Assembly (NCBI RefSeq): GCF_003346715.1
Contig: NZ_QQPQ01000036.1
Coordinates: 1-48,679, forward strand
Length of the DNA stretch: 48,679 nucleotides
From: Oceanispirochaeta sp. M1
GTDB taxonomy: Bacteria; Spirochaetota; Spirochaetia; DSM-2461
Direction of reading: 5' to 3'
Program-made: the position numbers and the translations under genes
Shown: positions 14,709-23,999 of the stretch, one piece after another
Numbering within the stretch: position 1 is the stretch's first letter
Layout: every line of letters begins with the position of its first letter
Notes under the pieces: model-generated
Seen by the model: only the letters and a program-made list of their open reading frames with translations
Told to the model about the DNA's origin: nothing
Databases searched by the model: none

Positions 14709-15905
14709 ATGAACTGGGGAACTCAACTCTACTTGAGTGCTGAAGAAAAAAAAAGATACAGTCTTGATGAGATTGAGAAGAGATTAAAGAGAATACTGCA
14801 GAGACCTGAGATGTCCAGGCTTCTTTTCTGGAATACAGAAGATGATCAGTACAGTGAGATAGTTCTGCGACTATGCCGTGAAAGTGGTACAGAGTGCTGG
14901 CTCTGGTTTCCTGTGCTTGCGGATACACTTGTATCTACAGATAATGCACAGCCTTCAATAAATCATAAAGGTGAGAGCGGTCTCTGCTCCCCGGGCTCCA
15001 TGAAGTTGTCAGGTAAGGGGGAGGAAGATTTTTCTTTTACCTGTCCTTCTGACAGAACCTTTGAAAAACTGTCAGAAGAGCATCTGGATGATTTACTGGA
15101 TCGCTATGATTATGATGGAGTTTTTCTGGACCGTATCCGCTACCCGTCATTTGCCAATGGACTGCCTCTTCTCTATTCCTGTGTCTGCCCTGAGTGCTGC
15201 AGCAGGATGAATATTGATCGAGAGGGTATTGCAGGAGAATTCGAATCTCTTTCAGGGGACGATTTCTTACAGCTTTTCTGTGGAGATGAGCCTACAGGTC
15301 GTACTGAACAGAGATTTCCATTGATCCATAGATTTGTCAAAGAAAGAATGAGACTCATCACAGAAAAAGTGGAAAGACTGAATAGAATTATCAGAAGCAG
15401 AGATAAGGGAATGGCCCTGGATCTGTTTTCACCTGGTCTGGCCAGGGCTGTAGGGCAGGACTATGCTGCCCTTAGCCAGATAGCCGATTGGATCAAACCC
15501 ATGACTTACGCCATGGCCTGGGGACCTGCAGGAATCCCCCTGGAACTGGATTGTCTGTTTAGAGGCATCCGGGAAACCTTCTCTGATATGGAGGAGGACA
15601 AAATTATTAAAACATTGGAAAAAATGATGGGGCATGATTTGAAGCCCTATTGGGATAAAAGAAGTGAAACAGGATTTCCATCCTCTCTGGCATTTTCTGA
15701 ATGGAAGAGAGCAGAGGAATATTCTGAAAGCTGCAGGTTCTTTCCAGGAATTGAGCTTGTTCACAGTGAGCTTTTTCAGACAAAGGTTCCTGAATCAAGG
15801 GCTGCAGAAGCGGTTGACCTGTTCAGTGGTAATGCGGAAATTCTTGCCTGCTGGAACTGTCTTGAAATTCCCGAACTCTATTTTACAATGTTGGATCAAG
15901 GATAG
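14709..15905 (+). CDS. Cytoplasmic glycosidase-like TIM-barrel protein
   Basis: 398 residues without signal peptide or membrane helix. The segment YDYDGVFLDRIRYPS (about 135-149) resembles the strand-4 motif of GHL10/DUF187-type glycoside hydrolases, in which an Asp or Glu acts in catalysis. WIKPMTYAMAWGPAG further on matches the strand-6/7 region. A Cys cluster CVCPECC follows the DRIRYPS motif and may bind metal. Located between the binding protein and the ATPase of a sugar transporter, it probably acts on the imported compound, for example hydrolysing a glycoside. AAGGATGG lies 7 bp before the ATG. Fold likely; activity unproven. Confidence 0.65.
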   Translation: MNWGTQLYLSAEEKKRYSLDEIEKRLKRILQRPEMSRLLFWNTEDDQYSEIVLRLCRESGTECWLWFPVLADTLVSTDNAQPSINHKGESGLCSPGSMKLSGKGEEDFSFTCPSDRTFEKLSEEHLDDLLDRYDYDGVFLDRIRYPSFANGLPLLYSCVCPECCSRMNIDREGIAGEFESLSGDDFLQLFCGDEPTGRTEQRFPLIHRFVKERMRLITEKVERLNRIIRSRDKGMALDLFSPGLARAVGQDYAALSQIADWIKPMTYAMAWGPAGIPLELDCLFRGIRETFSDMEEDKIIKTLEKMMGHDLKPYWDKRSETGFPSSLAFSEWKRAEEYSESCRFFPGIELVHSELFQTKVPESRAAEAVDLFSGNAEILACWNCLEIPELYFTMLDQG

Positions 15906-15910
15906 AAGAT

Positions 15911-17404
15911 ATGCCGGGAAATTTACTCTCTCTGGATAATATAAATAAAAGTTTTTCCGGGGTGAGCGTTCTGCAGAATATCTGCTGGGATGTTCACAAA
16001 GGGAAAGTGCATGCTCTACTTGGAGAAAATGGTGCCGGGAAATCCACACTGATTAAAATCATCTCCGGAGTCTACTCCCTGAGTTCCGGTAAGGTTTTTC
16101 TTGATGGTGATGAGCTACATTTCACTTCTCCACAGGATGCCGTAAGGGTGGGGATTAATGTGATCTATCAGGAAACTAGCCTGATCCCCACTCTTACTGT
16201 ATTAGAAAATGTTTTCCTGGGAATTGAACCTATGAAAAATCATGTCTTTGATGTCAGGGATATGGAGGAAAGGTTCAGTACTCTGGTTGAAAAAGTGGGT
16301 GTGAATATCGATAGGGATCTCAAGATATCAAGTCTTGGGGTTGCTGAGAAAAAAATTGTTGAAATTATGAAAGCATTGGCTCGAGACAGCCGTTTGATCA
16401 TTATGGATGAGCCGACTGATTCTTTGTCGGGGAAAGAGGTGGATCTGCTATTTGATGTCATTTCAGACCTTAAGAGCAAAGGAATCACAATAATCTACAT
16501 CACTCACTTTCTTGATGAAGTTTTTAGAATATCAGATCAGATAACCATTCTAAAGGATGGTTTTCTGGTCTGTGATAAACCTGCAGAGGAGATGGATGTT
16601 GAATCCATTGTTTCTCATATGGTAGGTGATTTACTTGAACTTGAGATGGCAACAGAGTTAAACCTGGAAGCCTTCAATGCACCTCGTCTTGAAGTTCGGG
16701 ATTTAAGACCTGATGATTCTACAAAGCCCAGCAGTTTTAAGCTGTACCCGGGAGAGGTTCTCGGGATTACAGGTGTTGTGGGTGCAGGGAAATCAGAACT
16801 GGGGCATGCTCTTTTTGGTGCTTCCAGGAAGGCAGGAGGGGAGGTCCTTCTGGATGGTATTCCCTGCCGTATCCGTTCACCAAAAGATGCTGTATCAGCC
16901 GGGATCGGAATGACAACCGAGGATAGAAAGGATACAGGATTACTGCTGGATGATTCGATCAAACACAACCTGACTCTTGCCTCTCTTAAGAAGTTTCTCA
17001 GCAAGGGTATTATCCAGACAAAAAGGGAGTTAAAAGAGACGGAGTCCTGTTGTAAAAATCTTGAGGTTAAATCAACAGGGCCTGATCAGTCTCTTCGTTT
17101 TCTCAGTGGCGGGAATCAGCAGAAAATTGTAATCGGGAAATGGCTTGCCGCCGATCCGGAGATCCTGATTATGGATGAACCTACAAGAGGTATTGATATA
17201 GGGGCCAAACAGGCAGTCTATAAAGTTATTCGAGAGTTGGCAGCCAAGGGGAAATCTGTGATTTTCATATCTTCCGAGGTACCTGAAGTTCATGCTCTCT
17301 GCCATCGAATCCTTGTTATGGGACGTGGATATATACAGAAGGAATTTTCCCCCAGGGACTCCATTGAATCCATAATGAAAGCAATGCTCGAAGGAGATGC
17401 ATAA
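15911..17404 (+). CDS. Sugar ABC transporter ATPase with two NBDs (RbsA/MglA type)
   Basis: 497 residues with two fused nucleotide-binding domains, the normal layout for ribose/galactose importers. NBD1 has Walker A GENGAGKST, Walker B LIIMDEPTD and H-loop YITHFLDE; its signature region is LGVAEKK rather than the usual LSxAxQQ. NBD2 has a modified Walker A (VVGAGKSE), the strong signature LSGGNQQK and Walker B ILIMDEPTRG. It energises import through the permease gene that begins 3 bp downstream. The ribosome-binding site is weak, suggesting coupling to the preceding gene, which ends 5 bp upstream. Confidence 0.95.
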   Translation: MPGNLLSLDNINKSFSGVSVLQNICWDVHKGKVHALLGENGAGKSTLIKIISGVYSLSSGKVFLDGDELHFTSPQDAVRVGINVIYQETSLIPTLTVLENVFLGIEPMKNHVFDVRDMEERFSTLVEKVGVNIDRDLKISSLGVAEKKIVEIMKALARDSRLIIMDEPTDSLSGKEVDLLFDVISDLKSKGITIIYITHFLDEVFRISDQITILKDGFLVCDKPAEEMDVESIVSHMVGDLLELEMATELNLEAFNAPRLEVRDLRPDDSTKPSSFKLYPGEVLGITGVVGAGKSELGHALFGASRKAGGEVLLDGIPCRIRSPKDAVSAGIGMTTEDRKDTGLLLDDSIKHNLTLASLKKFLSKGIIQTKRELKETESCCKNLEVKSTGPDQSLRFLSGGNQQKIVIGKWLAADPEILIMDEPTRGIDIGAKQAVYKVIRELAAKGKSVIFISSEVPEVHALCHRILVMGRGYIQKEFSPRDSIESIMKAMLEGDA

Positions 17405-17407
17405 GCA

Positions 17408-18367
17408 ATGAACTCAAATAAAATATTAGATCAGAAGAACCTGACACAGATAACACAGAAGTACGGAATTATGATTCTGTTTTCTATTCTCAGTATTATA
17501 ATTTCAATTGTTACACCCAATTTTCTGAATAGTCAGAATATTATCAATATTCTTAGACAGAGCTCTATTATCGGGGTGATGGCTATAGGGACAACCTTTG
17601 TCATTATCGGTGGAGGTTTCGATATCTCAGTCGGCAGTGTTCTGGCTCTTTCGGCTGCTATGGCTCTCGGTCTTCAGGCAGAGATGCACTGGATGCTTGC
17701 AACAGCTGTTGTACTCCTGGTAGGTATTGCTATTGGATTCTGTAATGGGTTTCTGGCTGCCAAGATTGGTATTGTACCGATTATTGCAACACTTGGTACT
17801 CAGACCTTCGTCCGCGGGCTGACTTATATGTATACGGGTGGGTATCCTATTACAGGAGAATCTAAGGGATTCCAGTTTATCGGTTCCGGATATATCGGAT
17901 CTATACCTTTTCCAATTATCCTTCTGCTTACCATGGTTGCCATCTGGCAGTTTGTTTTAAGTAAGACTCCTTTGGGACGTTATAGCTGTGCAATTGGCGG
18001 AAATAAAGAAGCCACAAGGCTCTCAGGGGTAAATGTCGATTTCTACCAGATCATGACCTTTATGATCGGGGGCGGAATGGCTGCTATGGCGGGGATTGTT
18101 TATGCAGCACGCCTAAACTCTGCCACACCTCTGGCCGGACAGGGTTATGACCTGGATGCAATTGCCTCAACTGTTATTGGCGGTACCACTGTTTCGGGAG
18201 GACAGGGTAGCATCATTGGGACACTGATAGGTGTTCTTCTAATGACTATCTTGAATAATATGTTCAACCTTATGGGTGTACAGGTCTATGTGCAGTATCT
18301 TGTAAAAGGGATGATCATTCTGCTGGTTGTCGGAATTGATTCTTATTCTAAAAAGCAGAAGAATTAG
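17408..18367 (+). CDS. Sugar ABC transporter permease (RbsC type)
   Basis: 319 residues, nearly all hydrophobic helices. Typical RbsC/BPD_transp_2 marks are NFLNSQNIINILRQSS at the N-terminus, IIGGGFDISVGSVLALSA, and the GYDLDAIASTVIGGTTVSGGQG stretch (split: YDLDAIASTVIGG, TTVSGGQGS), which contains the EAA-like loop that docks on the ATPase. It is the only permease in the operon, so it should work as a homodimer. The same loop could in principle also be contacted by the NBD-like domain of the kinase encoded downstream. Confidence 0.95.
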   Translation: MNSNKILDQKNLTQITQKYGIMILFSILSIIISIVTPNFLNSQNIINILRQSSIIGVMAIGTTFVIIGGGFDISVGSVLALSAAMALGLQAEMHWMLATAVVLLVGIAIGFCNGFLAAKIGIVPIIATLGTQTFVRGLTYMYTGGYPITGESKGFQFIGSGYIGSIPFPIILLLTMVAIWQFVLSKTPLGRYSCAIGGNKEATRLSGVNVDFYQIMTFMIGGGMAAMAGIVYAARLNSATPLAGQGYDLDAIASTVIGGTTVSGGQGSIIGTLIGVLLMTILNNMFNLMGVQVYVQYLVKGMIILLVVGIDSYSKKQKN

Positions 18368-18425
18368 ATATCAGATATAAAACTATATAATGACAGAAAA
18401 ATAAGAACAGGATTATAATGCCAGC

Positions 18426-19781
18426 ATGACAGACAGGACAAATATAAACAACTTGAAGCAGCGTGTACTTATTGTGGATGATGAACTTGAGTACTGTCTT
18501 TCAATGAAGGACTTGTTTGAGGAATCAGGGTTCAGCTGTTCTCACAGCACAGATCCTGATATGGTTCTTGATCTATTAAAATCATGTGAAATTGATATTA
18601 TTCTGCTTGATCTAAAGATGCCGAGAATGAGTGGTATTGATCTATTAAAGAAGATCAGAGTCTACAATTCCCGGATACCTGTAATCATTGTGTCGGGGCA
18701 TATAGATATAGAGACAACGGTTCAGGCCATGCAGATCGGAGCCATGAATGTTCTTAAAAAACCAGTCCGTTTCAGCAGCATGCTTGAAGAGATCTCGTGT
18801 ATTCTGAAACCTCATTCAGAAGTATCTGATACATTACTTCCTCTAGTTTCTGACTCTCCGATAATCTGCAGTCATAAAGGGATGCTGGATATCATTTATT
18901 CTCTTAAGAAGGTTGCCGAGACTAATGCACCCGTGTTGATTACAGGTGAAAGTGGTACAGGTAAGGAACTTATTGCAGATGAAATTCATCGCCTGAGTCA
19001 GCGAAGTGATAAGAAGTTTGTAAAACTCAATTGTGCTTCTCTTCCCGAATCACTTCTGGAGAGTGAGCTGTTCGGACATAAAAAGGGTGCGTTTACAGGA
19101 GCCGATAAGGATCGTCCGGGAAGATTTAACACCGCCCATAAGGGCAGTATGTTTCTGGATGAGATGGGTGACATGAGTTTAATGATCCAGGCAAAACTGC
19201 TTCGTGTCCTGCAGGACAGTCAGGTGACGGCGTTAGGTGCAGATGAGCCTAAATCTGTAGATGTAAGAATTATTACAGCAACAAATAAAAACCTCCAACA
19301 AATGATGAGCGATGGGACATTCAGAGAGGACCTCTATTACAGACTTTCTGTTGTCCACTTCGAACTACCTCCTCTTCGAGAAAGAAAAGGGGATATTCTT
19401 CTTCTGGCAGAAGCTTTCAGGGAACAAGCCTGTAGAGAATATGGCAGACAAATCCGTGGATTTGACTCTGAGGTTGAAAACCTGTTGCTGTCTCATCTGT
19501 GGCCCGGAAATATCCGGGAGCTGAAGAACTGTGTCCAACGCTCAGTGATCTTCTGTGAAAATGATTTGATCTCAATAGAAGATCTTCCTGCTCAGTATAA
19601 GGATATCCCAAGCCGGGGTTGGTCCGATGAGTACGAACGGGCTATTGATAATATTAATAAGGAGCTTATTGAAGAAGCTCTTAGAAAGAGTCAGGGAAAA
19701 AAAACCATGGCGGCTGAACTTCTTAATATGGACCGTAAAACCCTCTATAATAAGATGAAAAAATTGAATATCCGAGACTAG
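18426..19781 (+). CDS. NtrC-type sigma-54-dependent response regulator
   Basis: 451 residues: receiver domain (1-125; acidic pair D18/D19 and phosphoacceptor D62 in LLDLKMP), AAA+ domain (about 140-375; Walker A GESGTGKE, the sigma-54 contact loop GAFTGA, Walker B FLDEMGD, arginine finger segment YYRLSV), and a Fis-type helix-turn-helix at the end ([19 protein letters not shown]). It should activate the sigma-54 promoter at 13629-13644 after phosphorylation. It lies within the operon it most likely controls, directly before its probable kinase (7 bp gap). Confidence 0.95.
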   Translation: MTDRTNINNLKQRVLIVDDELEYCLSMKDLFEESGFSCSHSTDPDMVLDLLKSCEIDIILLDLKMPRMSGIDLLKKIRVYNSRIPVIIVSGHIDIETTVQAMQIGAMNVLKKPVRFSSMLEEISCILKPHSEVSDTLLPLVSDSPIICSHKGMLDIIYSLKKVAETNAPVLITGESGTGKELIADEIHRLSQRSDKKFVKLNCASLPESLLESELFGHKKGAFTGADKDRPGRFNTAHKGSMFLDEMGDMSLMIQAKLLRVLQDSQVTALGADEPKSVDVRIITATNKNLQQMMSDGTFREDLYYRLSVVHFELPPLRERKGDILLLAEAFREQACREYGRQIRGFDSEVENLLLSHLWPGNIRELKNCVQRSVIFCENDLISIEDLPAQYKDIPSRGWSDEYERAIDNINKELIEEALRKSQGKKTMAAELLNMDRKTLYNKMKKLNIRD

Positions 19782-19788
19782 TGCGTAT

Positions 19789-21573
19789 ATGGAAACACTT
19801 CTTCAATTAAAAGATATCCATCACTCATATGGTGCTAAAAAAGCGTTAACCGGGGTGGACTTTCAGCTTCAGAGAGGAGAGTTTCATGCTCTTGTCGGCG
19901 ATCATAGAGCAGGCAAATCCACTCTGATCCGCTTGCTCTGCGGAGCCCTCCGCTGTCGTCGGGGAGATATTATTCTGCCATCGGGAACTTACTCTTCCCT
20001 GACTCCCCGGAAAGCCTTCAGTGAAGGCATAGCTGTTGTCTTTCAGGAAGAATCTCTGGTTCCGTCATTGAATGCCGTTGATAATATTTTTTCAGGTCAT
20101 TTCAGGCTTTTTCCAGGTGGGGTCATACGCTATAGACAGCATGTGGAAGAGCTGAAGAGCTTTTGTGGAGACCTGAATATTGATCTGGATTTAAGCAGGC
20201 CGGTTTCTCAGCTTGAGAAGGTTCATCAGCATCTGATTGAGTTTCTAAGAGCCATATATTTTAAACCCTCAATTCTGATTCTGGATGAAATTTCCACAAG
20301 ATTCACCCCCCGTGAGATGGATCTGATTTACAGACAGGTTCTGGAGATGAAAAAGAAAGGGCTGGGAGTTATCTATATTTCTCATGATATGGATGAGGTC
20401 ATGGAATTTGCCGACAGGGTGACAATTTTAAAGGATGGTCTGTGCAGAAAAACTGAGACTATTGCTAACCTGGATAAGATGCAGCTCTACTATATGACCT
20501 ATTCCAGGGAGCTTTCCCGTAAGGAACTCCGGCAGGCAAATCTGGAACTCTATAAATTCAAAAAATATAATGAAGCGGTTATCCGGAATATCCCTGTGGG
20601 AGCCGTTATTCTGGATAAGGATTTAAGAATCTATCAGGTTAATGAAATTGCCGACTCTCTCCTGCATTTTGAGAATAATCAGGAGCCCGATCTTGATCGG
20701 ATTCTGAAGAATCTAAAGCCGGAAGATGCTAAGAGTCTCCGTCTTGCAGTTGAAGAGAGAAGAAGGCTTCACCTTGAGCATGTCAGTTATAGCAATGGTT
20801 GTATTTATAATTTTCTATGTGCACCGTTCAGTGGTGATGATGAAGAGAGCGGTGGTACAATCATTCTTATTGATGATAAGACAGAGGCTTTGAAGCTCCA
20901 GGAATACATACGGAGGACTGAGCAGATATCATCTATTGCAGAACTGGCAGCCGGTGTCGCCCATGAAATCAATAACCCACTTAATATTATTCTAAACTAT
21001 ATGGATCTTCTCTCCATGGCAATTGAGGATGAACCTTCAGTAAGCAGGCTTAGTAAGATAGAGAGGGAGATCCAGAGGATCACTGAAATTACAGGCGGTT
21101 TGCTCTCTTTCTCAAAAGTGAAAGATACTGAAATGGTAGAACTAGATTTGAGAAAGGCTGTGGAAGAAGCCTTACTTCTTTTGAAGTACCGCATAGAATC
21201 TAATGGTGTCAAAGTTGAATTGGACCTGCCGGAAGAACCTGTCTGTATTCATGGGAATCTGAATAAACTGGAACAGGTCTTTATTAATCTGATTATGAAC
21301 AGTCTTGATGTTCTACAACGGGGTGGAGAGATCAGAATCAATATTGTTAGAAATACCAGGTCGGTTTCAGCTACAGTTTCTGATAATGGTCCAGGAATTG
21401 AAAAGACCGTAGTTGAGCAGATTTTCAATCCTTTCTTTACTACAAAACTGGAAGATAAAAACTCAGGGTTGGGGCTTTCGGTTTCTCTGCATATTATGTC
21501 GGAGCATAAGGGGACAATTGAATATCTCAGGGAAGAGGAGGGGGCTGCATTTCTGTTGGATTTTCCAATATAA
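19789..21573 (+). CDS. Fusion of an ABC transporter ATPase domain to a PAS-histidine kinase
   Basis: 594 residues. Residues 1-225 are an RbsA/MglA-like NBD: Walker A G37-D-H-R-A-G-K43-S-T45, Q-loop Q86, Walker B LILD166-E167 and H-loop H199 are kept, but the signature region is SQLEKVHQ, so a working composite ATPase site is unlikely. A PAS-like domain follows (about 262-370; NIPVGAVILDKDLRIYQVN), then HisKA with the phosphoacceptor H392 in GVAHEINNPLN and a HATPase with NLIMNSLD, DNGPGIE and GLGLSV. No membrane segment. It is the last gene of the sugar operon, next to the NtrC-type regulator, so it is the likely kinase. I infer that the NBD senses the transporter, by docking on the permease, or senses nucleotide. 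Confidence 0.92.
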   Translation: METLLQLKDIHHSYGAKKALTGVDFQLQRGEFHALVGDHRAGKSTLIRLLCGALRCRRGDIILPSGTYSSLTPRKAFSEGIAVVFQEESLVPSLNAVDNIFSGHFRLFPGGVIRYRQHVEELKSFCGDLNIDLDLSRPVSQLEKVHQHLIEFLRAIYFKPSILILDEISTRFTPREMDLIYRQVLEMKKKGLGVIYISHDMDEVMEFADRVTILKDGLCRKTETIANLDKMQLYYMTYSRELSRKELRQANLELYKFKKYNEAVIRNIPVGAVILDKDLRIYQVNEIADSLLHFENNQEPDLDRILKNLKPEDAKSLRLAVEERRRLHLEHVSYSNGCIYNFLCAPFSGDDEESGGTIILIDDKTEALKLQEYIRRTEQISSIAELAAGVAHEINNPLNIILNYMDLLSMAIEDEPSVSRLSKIEREIQRITEITGGLLSFSKVKDTEMVELDLRKAVEEALLLLKYRIESNGVKVELDLPEEPVCIHGNLNKLEQVFINLIMNSLDVLQRGGEIRINIVRNTRSVSATVSDNGPGIEKTVVEQIFNPFFTTKLEDKNSGLGLSVSLHIMSEHKGTIEYLREEEGAAFLLDFPI

Positions 21574-21594
21574 ACCAGTGTCAGCGGTTCTTTC

Positions 21595-22593
21595 TCAGGA
21601 CGAGTATTCTTCTGAAATCCACTTATCCCGGCCTTTGTTTTTTGCTGAGTAGAGGGACTTATCAACACATTTGAGAAAGTCAATTGCATTCAGGTTTTTG
21701 TTCGGTGATACACAGCTGACTCCAAGACTGAGTGTAAGAAATCCTCCCCGGCCGGATCCTTTATGCGGGATTTTTTCATTCCTGACGGACTGTAAAAGAT
21801 TCTCAGCCAGAGCTTCGGCCCCTGCCAGGTCAGTTTGGGGTAGAAGAGCAATGAATTCTTCTCCTCCATACCTGGCAACCCGGTCTATAGATCTATGAAA
21901 GGCTTTATTGAAAATAGAAGCGACATCTTCAAGGCATGAGTCTCCCTTGATATGTCCATAGTTGTCGTTGAATAGCTTAAATTCATCAATATCACCCATA
22001 ATTATGGCCAGCGAGTTTTTATTTCTGAGGGCTCTGCTCCACTCCTCTTCCAGGAAAATATCAAAGAAGCGTCTGTTGTAGAGACCTGTAAGACCGTCTC
22101 TGCTGGATAGTATTTTCAACTGTTCATTCTTTTCTTCCAGTTCCTGCTGTAACTCCTCAAGCTCAGATATAGTTCCATTCAGTTCTTCTGTTTTTCTGAG
22201 TAATTCCTGCTGCTGTGTATGAAATGTTCTGAATACATTGATCTTGCTTTTAAGTATCTGTGTTGCCAATGGTTTAACAAGGAAGTCCACAGCCCCGGCA
22301 TCATAGCCTTTGAATAACTGGTCTTCATCCCTGTTATTTGCGGTTATGAAAATTATGGGAATGTTCTTAGTCCGGCTGTTTCCCCTCAGGAGCTCGGCTG
22401 TTTCATAACCGTTCATCCCGGGCATCTGAACATCCATAAGGATCAGAAAAAAATCATTGTCCAGCGTCTTTTCCAATGCCTTCTGACCGGATAGAGCGGT
22501 TACAATTTCCATCTCCTCATCCTCAAGAAGAAGTTCCAGGGAGTAAAGGTTTTCTTTAATATCATCTACAATCAGTATTTTAATTTTATCCAT
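21595..22593 (-). CDS. Response regulator with diguanylate cyclase output (REC-GGDEF)
   Basis: 332 residues: receiver domain with D54 in LILMDVQMPG, a coiled coil (about 125-160) and a GGDEF domain with the active motif GGEEF (243-247). The product-inhibition site RSID (234-237) is in the canonical place, 5 residues before it. It should make c-di-GMP when phosphorylated. Its ATG follows directly on the stop codon of the CheB gene, as the last gene of the HK-CheR-CheB-REC/GGDEF operon, so the hybrid kinase is its probable phosphodonor. It converges with the sugar operon, 21 bp away. Confidence 0.95.
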   Translation of the reverse strand: MDKIKILIVDDIKENLYSLELLLEDEEMEIVTALSGQKALEKTLDNDFFLILMDVQMPGMNGYETAELLRGNSRTKNIPIIFITANNRDEDQLFKGYDAGAVDFLVKPLATQILKSKINVFRTFHTQQQELLRKTEELNGTISELEELQQELEEKNEQLKILSSRDGLTGLYNRRFFDIFLEEEWSRALRNKNSLAIIMGDIDEFKLFNDNYGHIKGDSCLEDVASIFNKAFHRSIDRVARYGGEEFIALLPQTDLAGAEALAENLLQSVRNEKIPHKGSGRGGFLTLSLGVSCVSPNKNLNAIDFLKCVDKSLYSAKNKGRDKWISEEYSS

Positions 22594-23166
22594 TTAATTC
22601 TCTTTTATAATTATATTTAAATAGTCTGCAATTTCATCGAGGGGCAGTATTTTATCTACCTTACAGTTCTCAATAACTGAAAGCGGCATGGCTGAAGCTT
22701 CTGCTGAATCGGGATCCTCCACGATTACGGATCCGCCGAACTTGATAATTTTAATGGCACCCATAGTACCGTCATTGTTTGCTCCTGTTAGAATAAGGCC
22801 CAGAAGCTTGTCACTGTATGCTTCTGCTGCACTTTCAAAGAGTACATCTATAGAAGGCCTGGAATAGTTCACCTTAGGATCAACAGACAGGCTCAGGGTT
22901 TTGTCTCTTTCTATGAGGAGATGATAATTCGGGGCAGCAAGATAGACTGTTCCGGGTTCAAGTTTTTCTTTTTCATCCCCTTCTTTAATTGTAAGCTTTG
23001 ATATTCTGTCCAGGAGTGAAGCTGTGAAATTGGATCCATCGGGACTCATATGCTGTACAATAATTATGGGTGCAGGGAAATCTGAATCCAGGGCCGGTAG
23101 AATCCTGGTGAGTGCATTCAGACCTCCTGCAGATGTTCCGATAACTAAAGCATTGAAACGGCTCAT
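22594..23166 (-). CDS. CheB-type methylesterase catalytic domain (no receiver)
   Basis: 190 residues, only the esterase domain. The catalytic triad is visible: S12 in GTSAGG, H39 in IIVQHMSPDGS and D132 in LTGANNDGTMG. The N-terminal receiver domain of classical CheB is absent, so activity is not gated by its own phosphorylation. It demethylates or deamidates glutamyl groups of receptor-like coiled coils. Start overlaps the CheR stop by 4 bp. No chemoreceptor is encoded in this operon; the coiled coil of the hybrid kinase is a possible substrate. Confidence 0.92.
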   Translation of the reverse strand: MSRFNALVIGTSAGGLNALTRILPALDSDFPAPIIIVQHMSPDGSNFTASLLDRISKLTIKEGDEKEKLEPGTVYLAAPNYHLLIERDKTLSLSVDPKVNYSRPSIDVLFESAAEAYSDKLLGLILTGANNDGTMGAIKIIKFGGSVIVEDPDSAEASAMPLSVIENCKVDKILPLDEIADYLNIIIKEN

Positions 23167-23999
23167 CTTCTTTTCCTGTATATTTTTTCCTGCTGAGAGA
23201 TAATTTCAAAATCATCTTCCACCGCAGAAAATTTCAATGACTCCTTGCTTCCAAGGCATAAAAAACCACCAGGAATAAGGCTGTCATGAAAGAGTTTTAA
23301 TACTTTATTCTGTAGTTCTTTGTTAAAGTAGATCAGTACATTACGGCAGAAAACCATATTCATTTCACCAAATACTCCATCTGTCACCAGATTGTGGAAA
23401 GAGAAGAGAATGTTGTCCTTCAGGCTTTTTTTAATAAGGGCTGAATCGTAATGAGCAGTGTAGTATTCTGAAAAAGAATTCCTGCCTCCAGCTTTCTGGT
23501 AGTTTTCTGTATACTTTCTGATCTCTTCAATCGGGTAAATTCCTTCTTTTGCTCTCTGAAGAATCTTTTCATTAAAATCTGTTGCATAGATCTGGGAACG
23601 GTCAAGCAGGTTCTCCTCTTCCAGGAGTATCGCATTAGAGTAGACCTCCTGTCCGGCAGAACAACCGGCATGCCATATCTTAATAAAAGGGTAGGTTGAG
23701 AGGTAGGGGATGACCCGTTGTCTCAATTCAAGATAGAAGGTAGGGTCCCGGTACATTTCTGTAACGTTTATAGATAAGTCGAGAAGTATCTGTTTGAAAA
23801 ACTCTTCATCATAAATAATTCTATGGAGAATCTGAGTAAAATTCTGCATTCCTGCAGCAGAGAGGCGATGGCTTAATCTCCGTTTGATATGCGCACCGGA
23901 ATACTCACGGAAATCGAAACCGTATTTTCTAAAAATTCCTTCCAGAAGCAGTTCCAGCTCCAGGTATTCATTGTCTACAGCATTTTTCGATTCAATCAT
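23163..23999 (-). CDS. CheR-type SAM-dependent methyltransferase
   Basis: 278 residues with the CheR N-terminal helical domain (IEYRKYGFDFREY-like, then HIKRRLSHRL) and the SAM fold: KIWHAGCSAGQEVYS is motif I, IYATDFNEKIL binds the ribose, and VFCRNVLIYFN is the conserved late motif. It methylates glutamates on receptor-type coiled coils. ATGA overlaps join it to the hybrid kinase upstream and the CheB gene downstream, indicating tight stoichiometric expression. Confidence 0.94.
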   Translation of the reverse strand: MIESKNAVDNEYLELELLLEGIFRKYGFDFREYSGAHIKRRLSHRLSAAGMQNFTQILHRIIYDEEFFKQILLDLSINVTEMYRDPTFYLELRQRVIPYLSTYPFIKIWHAGCSAGQEVYSNAILLEEENLLDRSQIYATDFNEKILQRAKEGIYPIEEIRKYTENYQKAGGRNSFSEYYTAHYDSALIKKSLKDNILFSFHNLVTDGVFGEMNMVFCRNVLIYFNKELQNKVLKLFHDSLIPGGFLCLGSKESLKFSAVEDDFEIISQQEKIYRKRR

